DNA from: Prosapia bicincta
Lineage: Eukaryota; Arthropoda; Insecta; Hemiptera; Cercopidae
Direction: 5' to 3'
DNA: 64,000 bases
NCBI GenBank assembly: GCA_036971475.1
Contig: JBAIZL010000008.1
Coordinates: forward strand, 32,957,212-33,021,211
Shown: positions 43,776 to 55,344 of the stretch, in pieces
How the letters are laid out: every line of letters begins with the position of its first letter
Numbering within the stretch: position 1 is the first letter of the stretch
Position numbers and translations under genes: made by a program
The notes under the pieces: model-generated
Databases searched by the model: none
What the model saw: the letters and a program-made list of their open reading frames with translations, nothing else
What the model was told of the DNA's origin: nothing

Positions 43776-46365
43776 GGTTGCATTTTGGACTAATGGAATA
43801 TCAAGTCTACTCAACTAAGGAACTTCTAGTGCAGTGACATTTTGGACTAATGGAGCATCAATTCTCTTAAACTGGGGAACGTCTAGTGCAGAGACATTCT
43901 AGACTAATGAAGCATCAAGTCTACTCAACTTGGGAACTTCTAGTGTAGTGATATTTCAGACTATGAAGCTTCAAATCTACTCAACTTGGGAACTTCTAGT
44001 GCAGAGACATTCTGGACTAATGGCGCATCAGGTGTACTCAACTTGGGAATTTCTAGTGCAGTGATATTCCGGACTTATGAACTGTCAAGTCTACTCAACT
44101 TGGGAACTTCTAGTGCAGTGACATTCCGGACTTATGAACTGTTGAGTCTACTCAACTTGGGAACTTCCAGTGTAGTAACATTCCGGACTTATGAACTGTC
44201 GAGTCTACTCAACTTGGGAACTTCTAGTGCAGTGACATTCCGAACTAATGAACTGCCATGTCTACCCAACTTGGGAACTTCTAGTACAGTGACATTCTGG
44301 ACTAATTGATCATTAGGTCTACTCAAATTGGGAACTTCTAGTGCAGTGACTTTACGGACTATGAAGCTTCAAGTCTACTCAACTTGTTAACATGTAGTAT
44401 AAGTGATATTCCAGACTATGAAGCTTCAAGTCTACTCAACTTGGAAACTTTTAGTGCAGTGACATTAAGGACTAATGGAGAATCAAGTCTACCCAACTTG
44501 GGAATTTCTAGGGTAGTGATATTCCAGACTATGAAGCTTCAAATCTACTCAACTTGGGAGCATCTAGTGGGGTGGCATTTTGGACTAATGGAATGTCAAG
44601 TCTACTCAACTAAGGAACTTCTTGTGCAGTGACATTTTGGACTAATGGAGCATCAATTCTCTTAAACTGGGGAACGTCTAGTGCAGTGACATTCTGAACT
44701 AATGCAGCATCAAGTCTACTCAACTTGGGAACTTCTAGTGTAGTGATATTCTGGACTAATGAACTGTCGAGTCTACTCAACTTGGGAACTTCTAGTGCAG
44801 TGACATTCTGGACTATGAAGCTTCAGGTCTACTCAACGTGGGAACTTCTAGTGCAGTGACATTCCGGACTTATGTACTGTCAAGTTTACTCAACTTGGAA
44901 ACTTCTAGTGTAGTGACATTCTGGACTAATGAAGTGTCGAGTCTACTCAACTTGGGAACTTCTAGTGCAGAGACATTCTGGACTAATGGAGCGTCAGGTC
45001 TACTCAACTTGGAAACTTCTAGTGCAGTGACATTCCGGACTATGAAGCTTCAAGTCTACTCAACTTGGGAACTCCAAGTGCAGTGACATTCCGGACTTAT
45101 GAACTGTCGAGTCTACTCAACTTGGGAACTTCCAGTGTAGTGACATTCCTGACTTATGAACTGTCGAGTCTACTCAACTTGGGAACTTAAAGTGTAGTGA
45201 CATTCTTGACTTATGAACTGTCGAGTCTACTCGAATTGGGAACTTCTAGTGCAGTGACATTCCGGACTTATGAACTGTTGAGTCTACTCAACTTGGGAAC
45301 TTCCAGTGTAATAACATTCCGGACTTATGAACTGTCGAGTCTACTCAACTTGGGAACCTCTAGTGCAGTGACATTCCGAAGTAATGAACTGCCATGTCTA
45401 CCCAACTTGGGAACTTCTAGCGCAGTGACATTCTGGACTAATTGATCATTAGGTCTACTCAAATTGGGAACTTCTAGTGCAGTGACTTTCCGGACTATGA
45501 AGCTTCAAGTCTACTCAACTTGTTAACATGTAGTATAAGTGATATTCCGGACTATGAAGCTTCAAATCTACTCAACTTGGGAACTTTTAGTGCAGTGACA
45601 TTCAGGACTAATGGAGAATCAAGTCTACCTAATTTGGGAATTTCTAGTGTAGTGATATTCCAGACTATGAAGCTTCAAATCTACTCAACTTGGGAATTTC
45701 TAGTGCAGTGACATTCTGGACTAATGGAATGTCGAGTCTACTCAACTTGGTAACTTCTAGTGCAGTGACATTCTGGACTATGAAGCTTCAGGTCTACTCA
45801 ACGTGGAAACCTCTAGTGCAGTGACATTCCGGACTTATGAACTGTCGAGTCTACTCAACTTGGGAACTTCCAGTGTAGTGACATTCTGGACTTATGAACT
45901 GTCGAGTCTACTCAACTTGGGAACTTCTAGTGCAGAGACATTCTGGACTAATAGAGCGTCAGGTCTACTCAACTTTGGAACTTCTAGTGCAGTGACATTC
46001 TGGACTTATGAACTGTCGAGTCTACTCAACTTGGGAACTTTCAGTGTAGTGACATTCCTGACTTATGAACTGTCGAGTTTACTCAACTTGGGAACTTCTA
46101 GTGCAGTGACATTCTGAACTAATGAACTGTCATGTCTACTCAACTTTAGAACTTCTAGTGCAGTGACATTCTGGACTAATGGAGCATCAAGTCTTTTAAA
46201 CTGGGGAACGTCTAACGCAGTGACATTATGGACTAATTGAGCATTAGGTCTACTCAAATTGTGAACTTCTAGTGCAGTGACTCTCCGGACTATGTAGCTT
46301 CAAGTCTACTCAACTTGGGAACTTCTAGTGCAGTGACATTCTGGACTAATAGAGTGTCTAATAGA
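43776..46365. repeat. 57-bp satellite array with ~1.14-kb higher-order repeat
   Basis: About 45 units related to GTCTACTCAACTTGGGAACT + TCTAGTGCAGTGACATTC + CGGACTAATGAACTGTCGA. The order of variant units around 43990-44640 recurs around 45130-45720: the marker TAATTGATCATTAGGTCTAC is at about 44303 and 45440, a spacing of about 1,137 bp, near 20 units. Fifty-seven is a multiple of three, so 19-residue repeats stay open in some frames, but one-base deletions (GACTATGAAG against GACTAATGAAG) break them often. I do not regard it as coding. Confidence 0.95.
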
Positions 46366-47060
46366 GAATTACTATCATTGTATTAGGTAGTGTCAGGGAA
46401 ACAAAAAGTGGGTTCTGCATCAGGATTCACTCCTATAATGTTAGAGTATATTTAGAGAATTACTATCATTGTATTAGGTAGTGCCAGGGAAACAAAGAAG
46501 TGGGTTCTGCATCAGGATTCACTCCTATAATGTTAGAGTATGTTTAGAAAAGTACTATCATTCTATTAGGTAGTGTCAGGGAAACAAAAAGTGGATTCTG
46601 CATCAGGATTCACTCCTATAATGTTAGAGTATATTTAGAGAATTACTATCATTGTATTACGTAGTGCCAGGGAAACAAAGAAGTGGGTTCTGCATCAGGA
46701 TTCACTCCTATAATGTTAGAGTATGTTTAGAAAAGTACTATCATTCTATTAGGTAGTGTCAGGGAAACAAAAAGTGGGTTCTGCATCAGGATTCACTCCT
46801 ATAATGTTAGAGTATGTTTAGAAAGTACTATCATTCTATTAGGTAGTGTCAGGGAAACAAAGAAGTGGGTTCTGCATCAGGATTCACTCCTATAATGTTA
46901 GAGTATGTTTAGAAAAGTACTATCATTCTATTAGGTAGTGTCAGGGAAACAAAGAAGTGGGTTCTGCATCAGGATTCACTCCTATAATGTTAGAGTATGT
47001 TTAGAAAAGTACTATCATTCTATTAGTTAGTGCCAGGGAAACAAAATAATGTGTTTTGTA
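46366..47060. repeat. 91-bp tandem repeat (about 7-8 copies)
   Basis: Units with TATTAGGTAGTGTCAGGGAA, GTGGGTTCTGCATCAGGATT and CACTCCTATAATGTTAGAGT start at a 91-92 bp spacing (46388, 46479, 46571, 46662). Variants alternate (GTGCC/GTGTC, ATATTTAGAG/ATGTTTAGAA) in the first part, a two-unit higher order. Confidence 0.93.
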
Positions 47061-48080
47061 CCAGGAGTCAGTAATATAATATAAAATACTTTAAAAAAAA
47101 TAAGAATAATATCAGAGAATGATAGTATTAGGTGTAGGTTTTTTCTGTACACTTAAAACACTTACAAATAAAATACATCACTAATTATAATATCACTAAT
47201 ATAAATCAAACAAATCAAAAATACTTTTAAAAAATATCATATTATTTCACCTTGGGAATGTTTAGAATAAAATATTGGTTATAAACTATTAAATTAAATA
47301 CTTCATTTGAACAAAATTTGATTACAAATACATATCTAATTTACTAGACTAAAGAAAGTCATTGTTTTATGTTTATTGTTCAGTTTTTGAGAAAATATAT
47401 AGTATATCATTAAAGAATTTAAAATCAGGCCTTTTAACAATAAATTTTACTAATTTTCCATTCACTTTTGACAAATATTATATAGTATAATTTTTTATGA
47501 GTTTGCAAAGTCAAAGTTTTTTGAGGTCAAATTAAAATACTTTAAAAATCTATTGGTTTTGTTGTATTTGAAATGGATCAAGATAGTTTTTAAGTTTTAT
47601 TTATCTAACTTGTACTTTCTCTTTCAGTCCACCTACTCTTAGAGCTCAGAGAAGGGTGAGTATAATCTTCTCTGAGCTATCATCAGACACATACTAGAAT
47701 AAGCAGAAGTTACTTCTGTGACGTCTAGCACCACTAACATATACACACACTTGACAAATAGCCAAGTGTTACACTTTACACTATCAAGATGCTGCGGAGA
47801 AATACCTCCATTAGTAGAGGTCACATCTGAGGTAAGCTCTATAGACTTTGGGGGGTTGAATTTAGATACCGCGGCCCCTTTGTCATTTCATGACATTTGA
47901 TAGGATTGTTAGGATGTCTTATTTTAGGATTTTTGGTGTAGGATGTTTTGTGTTATTATGCATCTGTTTCAGGTTTTTAGGTCTTTCCATAAGTTTTCTT
48001 CTAAATCTTCAATATAATAGAAGAGTTTTGAGCGATTCAGCATCTTCTACGTCATCAAATGGGCTCTTTTAGTTCTAAGC
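47061..48080. other. Intergenic DNA with a short hairpin
   Basis: AGCTCAGAGAAG (47643-47654) and CTTCTCTGAGCT (47667-47678) form a perfect 12-bp stem with a 12-base loop. Nothing else is recognised. Confidence 0.5.
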
Positions 48081-48094
48081 AATTTTAGTTTTAA

Positions 48095-48240
48095 ATTGTT
48101 CTCTTATGAACGGGAAACGTTTTTGGTTGGTTTTTATAACATCAAAAGAAGAAAAGAAGATCTGATTCTCATTAATGAAATAAGAAACTTGTTTTGGTTG
48201 ATTTTTATGACAACAAAAGAAGAAAAGAAGATCTGTGATT
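48095..48240. repeat. About 75-bp tandem duplication
   Basis: TTTTTGGTTGGTTTTTATAA and CAAAAGAAGAAAAGAAGATC occur twice (starting about 48118 and 48192). Two copies only. Confidence 0.8.
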
Positions 48241-48785
48241 TGAGCAGATAGTGAAGACATATCCTGCAGAAAATAATTTATGTAAGTAAATTATGTTACT
48301 ATCCGTTGTTAACATTAATGTGTGATTCTGATAAAATACCATTACATAAGAGATTGATACAAGGTCGGTTCACTGATTTGAAGTTATTTATATGAAACAC
48401 AATTTACCTCTAATAATGCCTCTGATGTAATGGTTGTATGTATGTGTGGTGTGATATTTGTGTGTGTCTGTTGAGGCATTTTTATTGACACCAGTGAAGT
48501 TAATGTTCATTTAAAATTTTCCAAAACAGTCTCAGAATTCCTGTTTGGACAGTGCCACAATTCTTTTAGAAAACAGAGTGTTACATGGAGACATTGGGTA
48601 AATTGGAGTTGAAGGAGCTTAGTAGATATTCATATTTGGCAGTAGCTAGAGTCAGAACTGGATACAGACCAATGAAATAATAGGAGAAGGGTAAGTTGAA
48701 TTGGTATGTTTATGGTATTGAGTCCTTTATGATTTTTTGTTTTAAATCACCTTTGGTCTATCCAGTCTATCTGGATAAATTTTGA
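48241..48785. other. Intergenic DNA, nothing recognised
   Basis: AT-rich, no gene. Confidence 0.4.
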
Positions 48786-48995
48786 TATTTATAAATATCC
48801 CACCCCCACCCTAACACCCTAACCTACGTAAACCTTGAGATCAGTTACGGTCTGAGTTGACAATGGTACAAAACTCCCGAAACAACCGTCCTCCAACAAA
48901 TATAAGTAAGTACTACTATAGGCAAGTCTACAAATATTTATAATCGTTTAGTGAAAACTAGTAGCTCACGTGAAGATGGAATCAACAAATAAATG
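48786..48995 (+). mobile_element. PLE family C terminal fragment
   Basis: CAGTTACGGTCTGAGTTGAC, AATATAAGTAAGTACTACTA and AACTAGTAGCTCACGTGAAG match the right arms of the family C elements at 60.1-60.7 kb and 18.5-18.9 kb. Upstream is CACCCTAACACCCTAACCTA, a telomere-like word present in other family C copies. Confidence 0.75.
48852..48895 (+). ncRNA. Hammerhead-like motif, PLE family C (copy 2)
   Basis: TGAG, core TTGACAAT, GG...CC stem II, GAAA, then ACCGTC and CTCC. Stem III has lost its symmetry in this copy. Confidence 0.45.
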
Positions 48996-49361
48996 TGATA
49001 TTTATTGATTAATAAAATTTATTGCACATAACTTCTGATTTTCATTAAAAATAAAGTTCTATAGATCATGGTTATATTAGTTTTTCTCAAACTTCTTTGA
49101 TGAAGAAAAATCACTTAGAATCCCAAGTCTGTATTATCTATAACATCTTGAAGCAATTTTTCAATTTGGATTGTTATTTGGGATTTTTATGCATTCTTAA
49201 TGAAGAAGCTAAAAATTGTATTTGTAAACATTAAATATGAGACTCAGTTAGCATAGATAACTAGGCTAAAAATTGACCTTTATTACAGACTGCTTTAGCT
49301 CACATTAAATGAAAGAAATTTAGTGCCTGTTTGGAAAATTCAGTGGAAGAGTTCTCTAGAT

Positions 49362-51030
49362 CAGGGGTCTCTAACCTTTTTTACTCAAGGGTCACATCTA
49401 AAACTTTTGGAAGAAGGCGAGCTAGTAATATTTCAGGGCAGAAGTCCACCTCCTCCGTCATATACCCACGACGTTTTTTTATAATCAAGAGCTTAGTGAT
49501 GCTTTTGTGATTTTCTTGCTTATTTTATTTTCAAGTTGCTATAATTCCTTATATATCTTTGTTGTTGGCTAACTACAATTCTTTACGTGATTGTAAAAAA
49601 AACTAAAAAATAATTGTATTTGCTATAAAATAATAGTTTTCTGTAGAAGGAGTTTTCAAGTAGGCCTAATGAAAACATAGGATGATACAAAACCAAATCT
49701 TTTCAATTTATTACAAACTGTACTTTATTGAATTTTAAAGAAAACTTGGCAATACATGAGCTTACAACATGTGTAAAGCTTAAGAAGAAGAATTATTTTA
49801 TAGTGAGATGACTGCATTTTATTTCACACTTAAAATTTCAGCCCATTTAGAGTAAAACTTTGTAGCTCTGAGCAATAGTATTGATTTCAAATGCTCATCT
49901 GACAAGGAAGATCTGTATTTAGCTTCAACAAACTTCATTTTTGAAAAAGTCTGCTCACACTTGTAGGTAGATTCGAAAAGAGAAAACATAGCTTGAGCAT
50001 GGTTTTAAAGTCTTTTTCTGGAAGAGAACTGTAAGTAGGTTACCTTCTTTGTAGCATTCCTAGAAATCTGTCTTGAGTGAGTCATTGGTTGTTAGCTTGA
50101 TGACTTCAAGCTCCATTTCTGCAGGCCCTTTATATTTGTCACACTTAAAAGAGTTTTGAAACATCTGATCGTCTTCTGCTGAACGGTCAAAGTCTTCAAA
50201 GCGGTTTTCGAACTCTTGACATAGCTTAGACAAGATTTCTAAAACGTAATCCTTGGGGAAGGGGGCAGTGCTTAGTGTACTTAAGTTCTGACAAGTTTCA
50301 AAGTTCATAGATCCCAGATGCTTCAGGAAAAGTATGAGTTTTTTTCTAAAACCTTTGACATGCCAGAATAAGTCATAAACTGAAGAGTTTTCACATTGCA
50401 GTTTCAAGTTCAAAAAGGTAATATGTGCTGTGAGTTCAACAAGAAAAGTCAATTTGCATACTGTCAGAAAGTTCAGAAACAGGACGACATTGTTCAGTCA
50501 TGAAAATGTCAATCACTTCATGAAGTTCAAAAAACCGCTGAAATACTTTGCCTCTGTTCAATCAGCGAACTTCACAGTGGTAGGGAAAATCTTAGTAAGT
50601 GCTATCAATTTCAGCAAACAAATTTTTGAACTGGCGGTGTTTGAGGTAACTTTATATAATGAAGTTAACTGTTTTTACAACTCCATTCATTACTTCAGCT
50701 ACTTTACCAACGTTGGCTGTCGGTAAAAGGCTTAGCAGCTTTACCCAGAATATGGGTGACTTTGACATTGGCTTTTACAGCAGCATCATTTGTTGGTATT
50801 GCTTGGTAAAAATTTGTCTCTGAATTGAAGGCAAATTTTTCAAAGAAGTAATTTTGTTTCATAATGTCTATGGCCGTTAAATTTTTTTAAAACAGCGCCT
50901 GTCTTGTAAATAAGACATAACGCTTTATTATTGTTGTCGAACATAAAATAGTATTGGGTACACTGTTTATTAAAAGCATGGCACTCAAAATCAACTTTTT
51001 TTAAAAGAAGCCATTATTATGAACGATAAA
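49362..51030 (-). mobile_element. hAT element (GTF2IRD2/SCAND3-like), decayed
   Basis: The left end CAGGGGTCTCTAACCTTTTT is of the hAT terminal type. I found no matching right end, so the other end is uncertain. Minus-strand transposase pieces occur in the right order. Confidence 0.7.
50060..51030 (-). pseudogene. hAT transposase remnant
   Basis: From the N-terminal side on the minus strand: VDFECHAFNKQCTQYYFMF, KALCLIYKTGAVLKKFNGHR and HYETK (zinc finger region; family members read C..C...H...H there), NDAAVKANVKVTHILGKAAK with PFTDS (usual KPF.DGE), then after decay ELTAHITFLNLKLQCENSSV and FPKDYVLEILSKLCQEFENR (the central helical domain typical of the GTF2IRD2-like hAT group). The catalytic region between is poorly kept and shortened. 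It is not the same lineage as the hAT at 57-60 kb. Confidence 0.75.
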
Positions 51031-51469
51031 AACAAAAAAATAAAAGACACTGTCCACGATCACTAATGTACATTGCGAAACATCAACCTACACTTGCACT
51101 AGTTGTGATTGTAACTGACACTGGAATGCCACTGACAAGAAAATATAATTTAGAAAGCAAACAAAGCAATGATGAGTCATGGCAGGGTGCGTTGGTGGGA
51201 CGAGGTTATTAAGGTCCAGCCTTAGGTACAGTCGGGGTAAGTATAACAGCACCGAGCTTTCTGCCCTTTCACATACAGTCTGTGCTGACCACTAACTATT
51301 GCTCAATGGTTGATTGCTACTTGTTTACAGCTAGTTTTACACTTATAGAGATAAGAAGTGGGAAATGAGAGACAAGTACTGTACTCATATTTAGTGGTAA
51401 AATGCTTGAAAGGAAATATATTTATTACATTATATTATTTATTATATTTATATATATATTATTTAATCA
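51031..51469. other. Spacer between two hAT transposase pieces
   Basis: Presumably the 5' end of the decayed hAT plus flank. No inverted repeat end could be identified. Confidence 0.35.
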
Positions 51470-51755
51470 TTACTTCAGCTACTTTACAACACACAACGTT
51501 GGCTGTCGGTAAAAGGCTTACCAGCTTTACCCAGAATATGCGTGACTTTGACATTGGCTTTTACAGCAGCATCATTTGTTGGTATGGCTTGGTAATAATT
51601 TGTCTCTGAATTGAAGGCAAATTTTTCAAAGAAGTAATTTTGTTCTCTCATAGTTTGCCTTTTCATTGAAATACTAGCTCTTGTGTTTTGTTTCATAATG
51701 TCTACGGCCATTAAATTCTTTTAAAACAGTGACAGTCTTGTTGCAAACTGATAAT
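51470..51755 (-). pseudogene. hAT transposase fragment, duplicate of 50688-50912
   Basis: TACTTCAGCTACTTTAC, ACGTTGGCTGTCGGTAAAAG and TTCAAAGAAGTAATTTTGTT repeat with few differences from 50688-50912. This copy has about 35 extra bases (TCTCATAGTTTGCCTTTTCA) within the coding part. It encodes MKRQTMREQNYFFEKFAFNS and KVTHILGKAGKPFTDS. Confidence 0.75.
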
Positions 51756-52215
51756 ATTATCAGTTCCCACAAAAGCTATTAGAAACTTATGCATACAAGT
51801 TGGTTGTATCTTCTCATACAACAAAAGCTATGTTATATTAATTTTCCAACTCAATTTCCTGAGGAGATATCTTAACAATACTGAATGTTTAGTATATTTG
51901 TTTACTTCAATAGATTGAACTATCCTGTTAGAAGTTTATACTTTGAAAATGGGACGAACTTCATTAAAACCTTGAAATATTTATTAGGAAGAGTCTATAT
52001 TAATTATCTCTAAATCAACTTCTGTCTTTAATATATTCCTTGAGGGACTAAGTTGAAAATGATAACTCAATGACAGGACCATATTTTTTTGTAAAATGTT
52101 CTTACTCATATGACACTTATATGAACATAACAAAACACTTTTTATAATGAAAAAGGTGAGCAATTCAGCAACACATGTTCAACTTGGGACTTAAGGCTAT
52201 ATTGTTATTATTAAA
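51756..52215. other. Intergenic DNA, nothing recognised
   Basis: AT-rich, no gene. Confidence 0.4.
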
Positions 52216-52387
52216 GGAGGTTGATGTATGAGTCAATAACGGCGACATTTCAACAGCTAGTTTACCATTTTAATCAGGTCTAGGTGCAGAAATATAAAAA
52301 TATATGTCTACTATACAACATGAGACATGTAATAGTAAATTTTTGTAACCTATCAAACCTATAAATAGTCATAAACCTATACATATA

Positions 52388-53271
52388 CGAGATGTGGCTA
52401 TTAAATAACAAGACTGATGTAAAAAGTTGTATTTTTATTTTATACATAATTACTTATAATCAGCTTCAATATACACTACTTCTCTATTCCTACAATGCTC
52501 CTATCCAAATTTTCCATTGTTTAAAACAGTGCTAGAAGTCATTTTCTGTCAAATCCTTCAGGACGCGTCCTGCTTTCTCTTTTACAGCTTTCACAAACTC
52601 AAATCTTTCACTTTTAATGCAGATTTCACCTTAGGAAAGAGATAGAAGTCACATGGTGCAAGATCTGGTGAATAAGCTGGGATGTTCTAACACTGGGATC
52701 CTTTACTTGGCTAGGAACCTCTTGACAGATAACGCGGAATGAGCTGGTGCATTGTCTTGGTGCAGAACCCATGATGAGTCCTTCCATATTTCGGGCATTT
52801 TCCTTATTTTTTTATGTAGCTTAGAAAGTACCTTAAGGTAGTAATATTGATGAATTGTTTGACCTTCAGGAACCAAGTGAAGATACACAATCCCATGGAT
52901 ATAAAAAAATATCATCATTGCTTTAAATTTTGACTTGCTCATTCAAGCGTTTTGGCTCTTGGTAAAATTGGGCTATTTAAATGCTTCCAATGAATAACGC
53001 TTCATTTCCGGATCACAAGTAAAAGTTTCAGTAGCAGTTTTCACTCAATTTCACTATAATTTGTTGCTCTAGTATTACACTAACCATTTTATCCGGCAAA
53101 ACAAAAAAACAATAACACAAATGTTTGACTACACGGTGTTGTTTACAGAAGCGAGACTACCTCATACTAAAGAGAAATGTTCACACTAAACAGCTATTGT
53201 ACAATGATGGTTGATACATGCCTCCTTGATCCACAGCAGTGTCAGTCTTGTTATCTAATAGCCACACCTCG
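52388..53271 (-). mobile_element. Mariner element, internally deleted, intact ends
   Basis: The 30-bp terminal inverted repeats (52388-52417 and 53242-53271) match at 28 of 30 positions, starting CGAGATGTGGCTATTA and CGAGGTGTGGCTATTA, and are flanked by the TA target dinucleotide on both sides. The element is 884 bp against the usual ~1.3 kb, so about a third is missing from inside. Confidence 0.93.
52440..53085 (-). pseudogene. Mariner transposase, deleted
   Basis: The minus strand starts MVSVILEQQIIVKL, the N-terminal part matching the usual EQR..IKF. It reaches NEALF, then jumps over the middle of the protein to KSKFKAMMIFFYIHGIVYLH, LVPEGQTIHQYYYLKVLSKL and VLHQDNAPAHSALSVKRFLA (second catalytic Asp in HQDNAPAH), and ends with AYSPDLAPCDFYLFPKVKSA (third Asp, DD34D arrangement). 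The first catalytic Asp region lies in the deletion. Stops are few. The protein is non-functional, but the ends could still be used by an active transposase. Confidence 0.9.
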
Positions 53272-53639
53272 TATATAACTAGCTGTCGAAAGGCTAATAA
53301 CCATTATTTTGAAAAATGTTATTGACTCATATATATTAACCGTCTTTTATAATAGCAAGACTTGTTAGTGTATATACACAAATTAATACTATATTGTTGT
53401 TTAATTGACAGACCTTAGCCTCAGGGTACTTTTATTTTGGTAGTAGTTAGACTGTTGACTGAAATCTGACCGTCCATAAATCTATCCTTGTCATAATATC
53501 AATTATATAAGTCAACAGCTTATTAAAAATATTGTTAAAAATAGCTTCACTGATGCCTATATATAGACTGTAGAGCGTTCTGATTGGTAGATAGACCGTA
53601 GATGCGATTGGTATCACACTAGTTTGTAACATCTTGTTT

Positions 53640-53800
53640 GCTAGATTATAATTTTGTAATAAGACCCTCTGATGATGATGATGATGATGATGATGATGAC
53701 ATGGTCATCAAAATATACATAAGGGTTTAATCTTAAGTAACTTGTTTTATTTGTTATTTTCAATTATTTTTGGGGTTCTTTCCAATATTTTCATTGTAAA
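53640..53800. repeat. (GAT)n tract and inverted repeat arm
   Basis: (GAT)n at about 53672-53698 (nine units) lies in a segment (TTGTAATAAGACCCTCTGAT, ATTTTTGGGGTTCTTTCC) that is inverted at 56280-56420 (TTGGAAAAAAACCCAATACT, AACAAAGGGTCTTATTACAA). The 56.3-kb copy lacks the long (GAT)n. Confidence 0.75.
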
Positions 53801-54317
53801 CATATTGTTCAAAATATTGCTGCGCCTTTTAAAACAATTTGTTAATATTTATAATTATAATCAGTTTTGTTCGTTGGAAATTTAAACAAATATAAAAAAT
53901 TAACAAAAACATCACATTTTTAATTAAAAATTCAAATACCATGATTAGAAAATAGGAAATGATGTAATATATAAATAATAGTGGATTTTGTTTTAAATTA
54001 ATAATATTTGTCACTTGACGGGAATAGTGTTCAGTACATACTGTAATTGTTGAACATACTCAACATGCTGTAGTTTCAGTATGGTAGAGTAAAACATACC
54101 TGAATACAGTAAGAATACCTATTCATATCAGAAGCGCATAACAATATATCTAATTTTCATTGTGAACAGGTGTCTGTTGAATACAGGTTATAGGTAAGGC
54201 AATACCATTGCCTTACTGTATAGGCTTGGTTACTATACTATATACACTGTAGCTCATTCTTATTTATACCATTATTGGTATAATTTGCAAAAAACCATTA
54301 CTTACTGACATTTTTCA

Positions 54318-54345
54318 GCAGACGCGTTTCACACTAGGCCAGTGC
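54318..54345 (-). ncRNA. Hammerhead-like motif, PLE family F (3' end)
   Basis: Minus strand: GCA, CTGGCC, TAGTGT, GAAA, stem III ACGCGT, C, TGC. It lies just downstream of the GIY-YIG remnant on the same strand. Confidence 0.5.
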
Positions 54346-55282
54346 ATTGTTCAATGCCGTGAGACATGGACAAAACTTTTCCTCAGTTGTGCTGTATTAG
54401 TGTATCTGTGGTGTATTGTTGTCCTGCGGTGTGTTATTGTTCATAGTTGTAGTATCAACTCATAGAGTAGTTGTTAATTATATGTTCAAGTATAGTATTT
54501 GATTGTGAGTGTGTTTAAAATGTATTGTGGATGGTTTTTGTGTTGTTTGTATATTTCATAGGTTTCTATTGTGTTTATTTTGTTGCTTTTTTAATGTAGT
54601 GAAGGACTATGTGAATAGCAAAGTTTGATTTTTATTGTATTTTTTTTTATGTCTTTCCTAGATCGTGTGATGAAAGTTTTCTTTCTTTGACCTATGTAGA
54701 AACTGGGGCAGTCGTTACATGTGATTTTGTATACTCCTGGCCTGTCATGTTTGTTATTTTTTGTCATGTAGGTATTTTTTAGTTATGTTTGATGTTTTAA
54801 AGGATACTTTGTATTTGAGTTTGCAGAATGAGTTTGTGGAAGTTATTTGTTGTGATGTTCTGTAGTGATATGTTAATGCTATGTATTTTTCTTATGTTAT
54901 GTCTGTGTTGTTTTTTGCACATCATTTTGCCTATCAGAGGTTGGGTTTGTTTGCATCTGTTCTATAGGCTATGTATTTTATTTTGTTGAGTTCGTTCATT
55001 TTGTTTATGTTGTTCATGGGAATGTTGATTACTCTGTGTATGTGCATTATGGAGTGGTAGGCAAAATGTTTGTGTTGTGTGAGGTGATTGGAGGTATTGT
55101 GTATTACACTGTCTGTGTGGTAGTGGGCTTTCTGTGATTTTAAATGTGTTTGTTGTTTTGGTTAGTTATTGTGAGATTTAGGAAGTCGATGCTGTTCTGT
55201 TTCAAGTGTGAAGCTTATGCTATTGTGTAGTTTATTTACTACTATTGAACAGTCTTCACCATGGCTCACAGTATTGAACAAT

Positions 55283-55310
55283 GCACTGATCTAGTGTGAA
55301 ACGTGTCTGC
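55283..55310 (+). ncRNA. Hammerhead-like motif, PLE family F (other end)
   Basis: GCA, CTGAT, CTAGTGT, GAAA, ACGTGT, C, TGC. Identical core to the copy at 7892-7919. Confidence 0.5.
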
Positions 55311-55344
55311 TTAAAAATATTAGTAAGTAGTGTTTATTGTCAAA

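Larger units (their letters stand above)
52216..53335. mobile_element. PLE-like terminal inverted repeat split by a mariner
   Basis: TATGAGTCAATAACGGCGAC then TTTCAACAGCTAGT at 52226 faces ACTAGCTGTCGAAAGGCTAA and GTTATTGACTCATA at 53278-53330. The mariner sits within. On the minus strand of the left arm ACCTGATTAAAATGG, then AGCTGTTGAAATGTC resembles a decayed hammerhead. Confidence 0.55.
54280..55340 (-). mobile_element. PLE family F, decayed, with GIY-YIG remnant
   Basis: Inverted family F ends at 54285-54370 and 55255-55345 enclose about 900 bp. Minus strand near 54490-54720 encodes NDCPSFYIGQRKKTFITRSR and further a TYEIYKQHKN tail, the YIG core and C-terminal part of a PLE endonuclease. 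The RT is unrecognisable. Confidence 0.75.

Noticed and set aside
43986..46257. Apparent 19-residue repeat proteins resembling leucine-rich repeats
   Set aside because: They are translations of the 57-bp satellite; frames break at one-base deletions and no start, splice or domain context exists.
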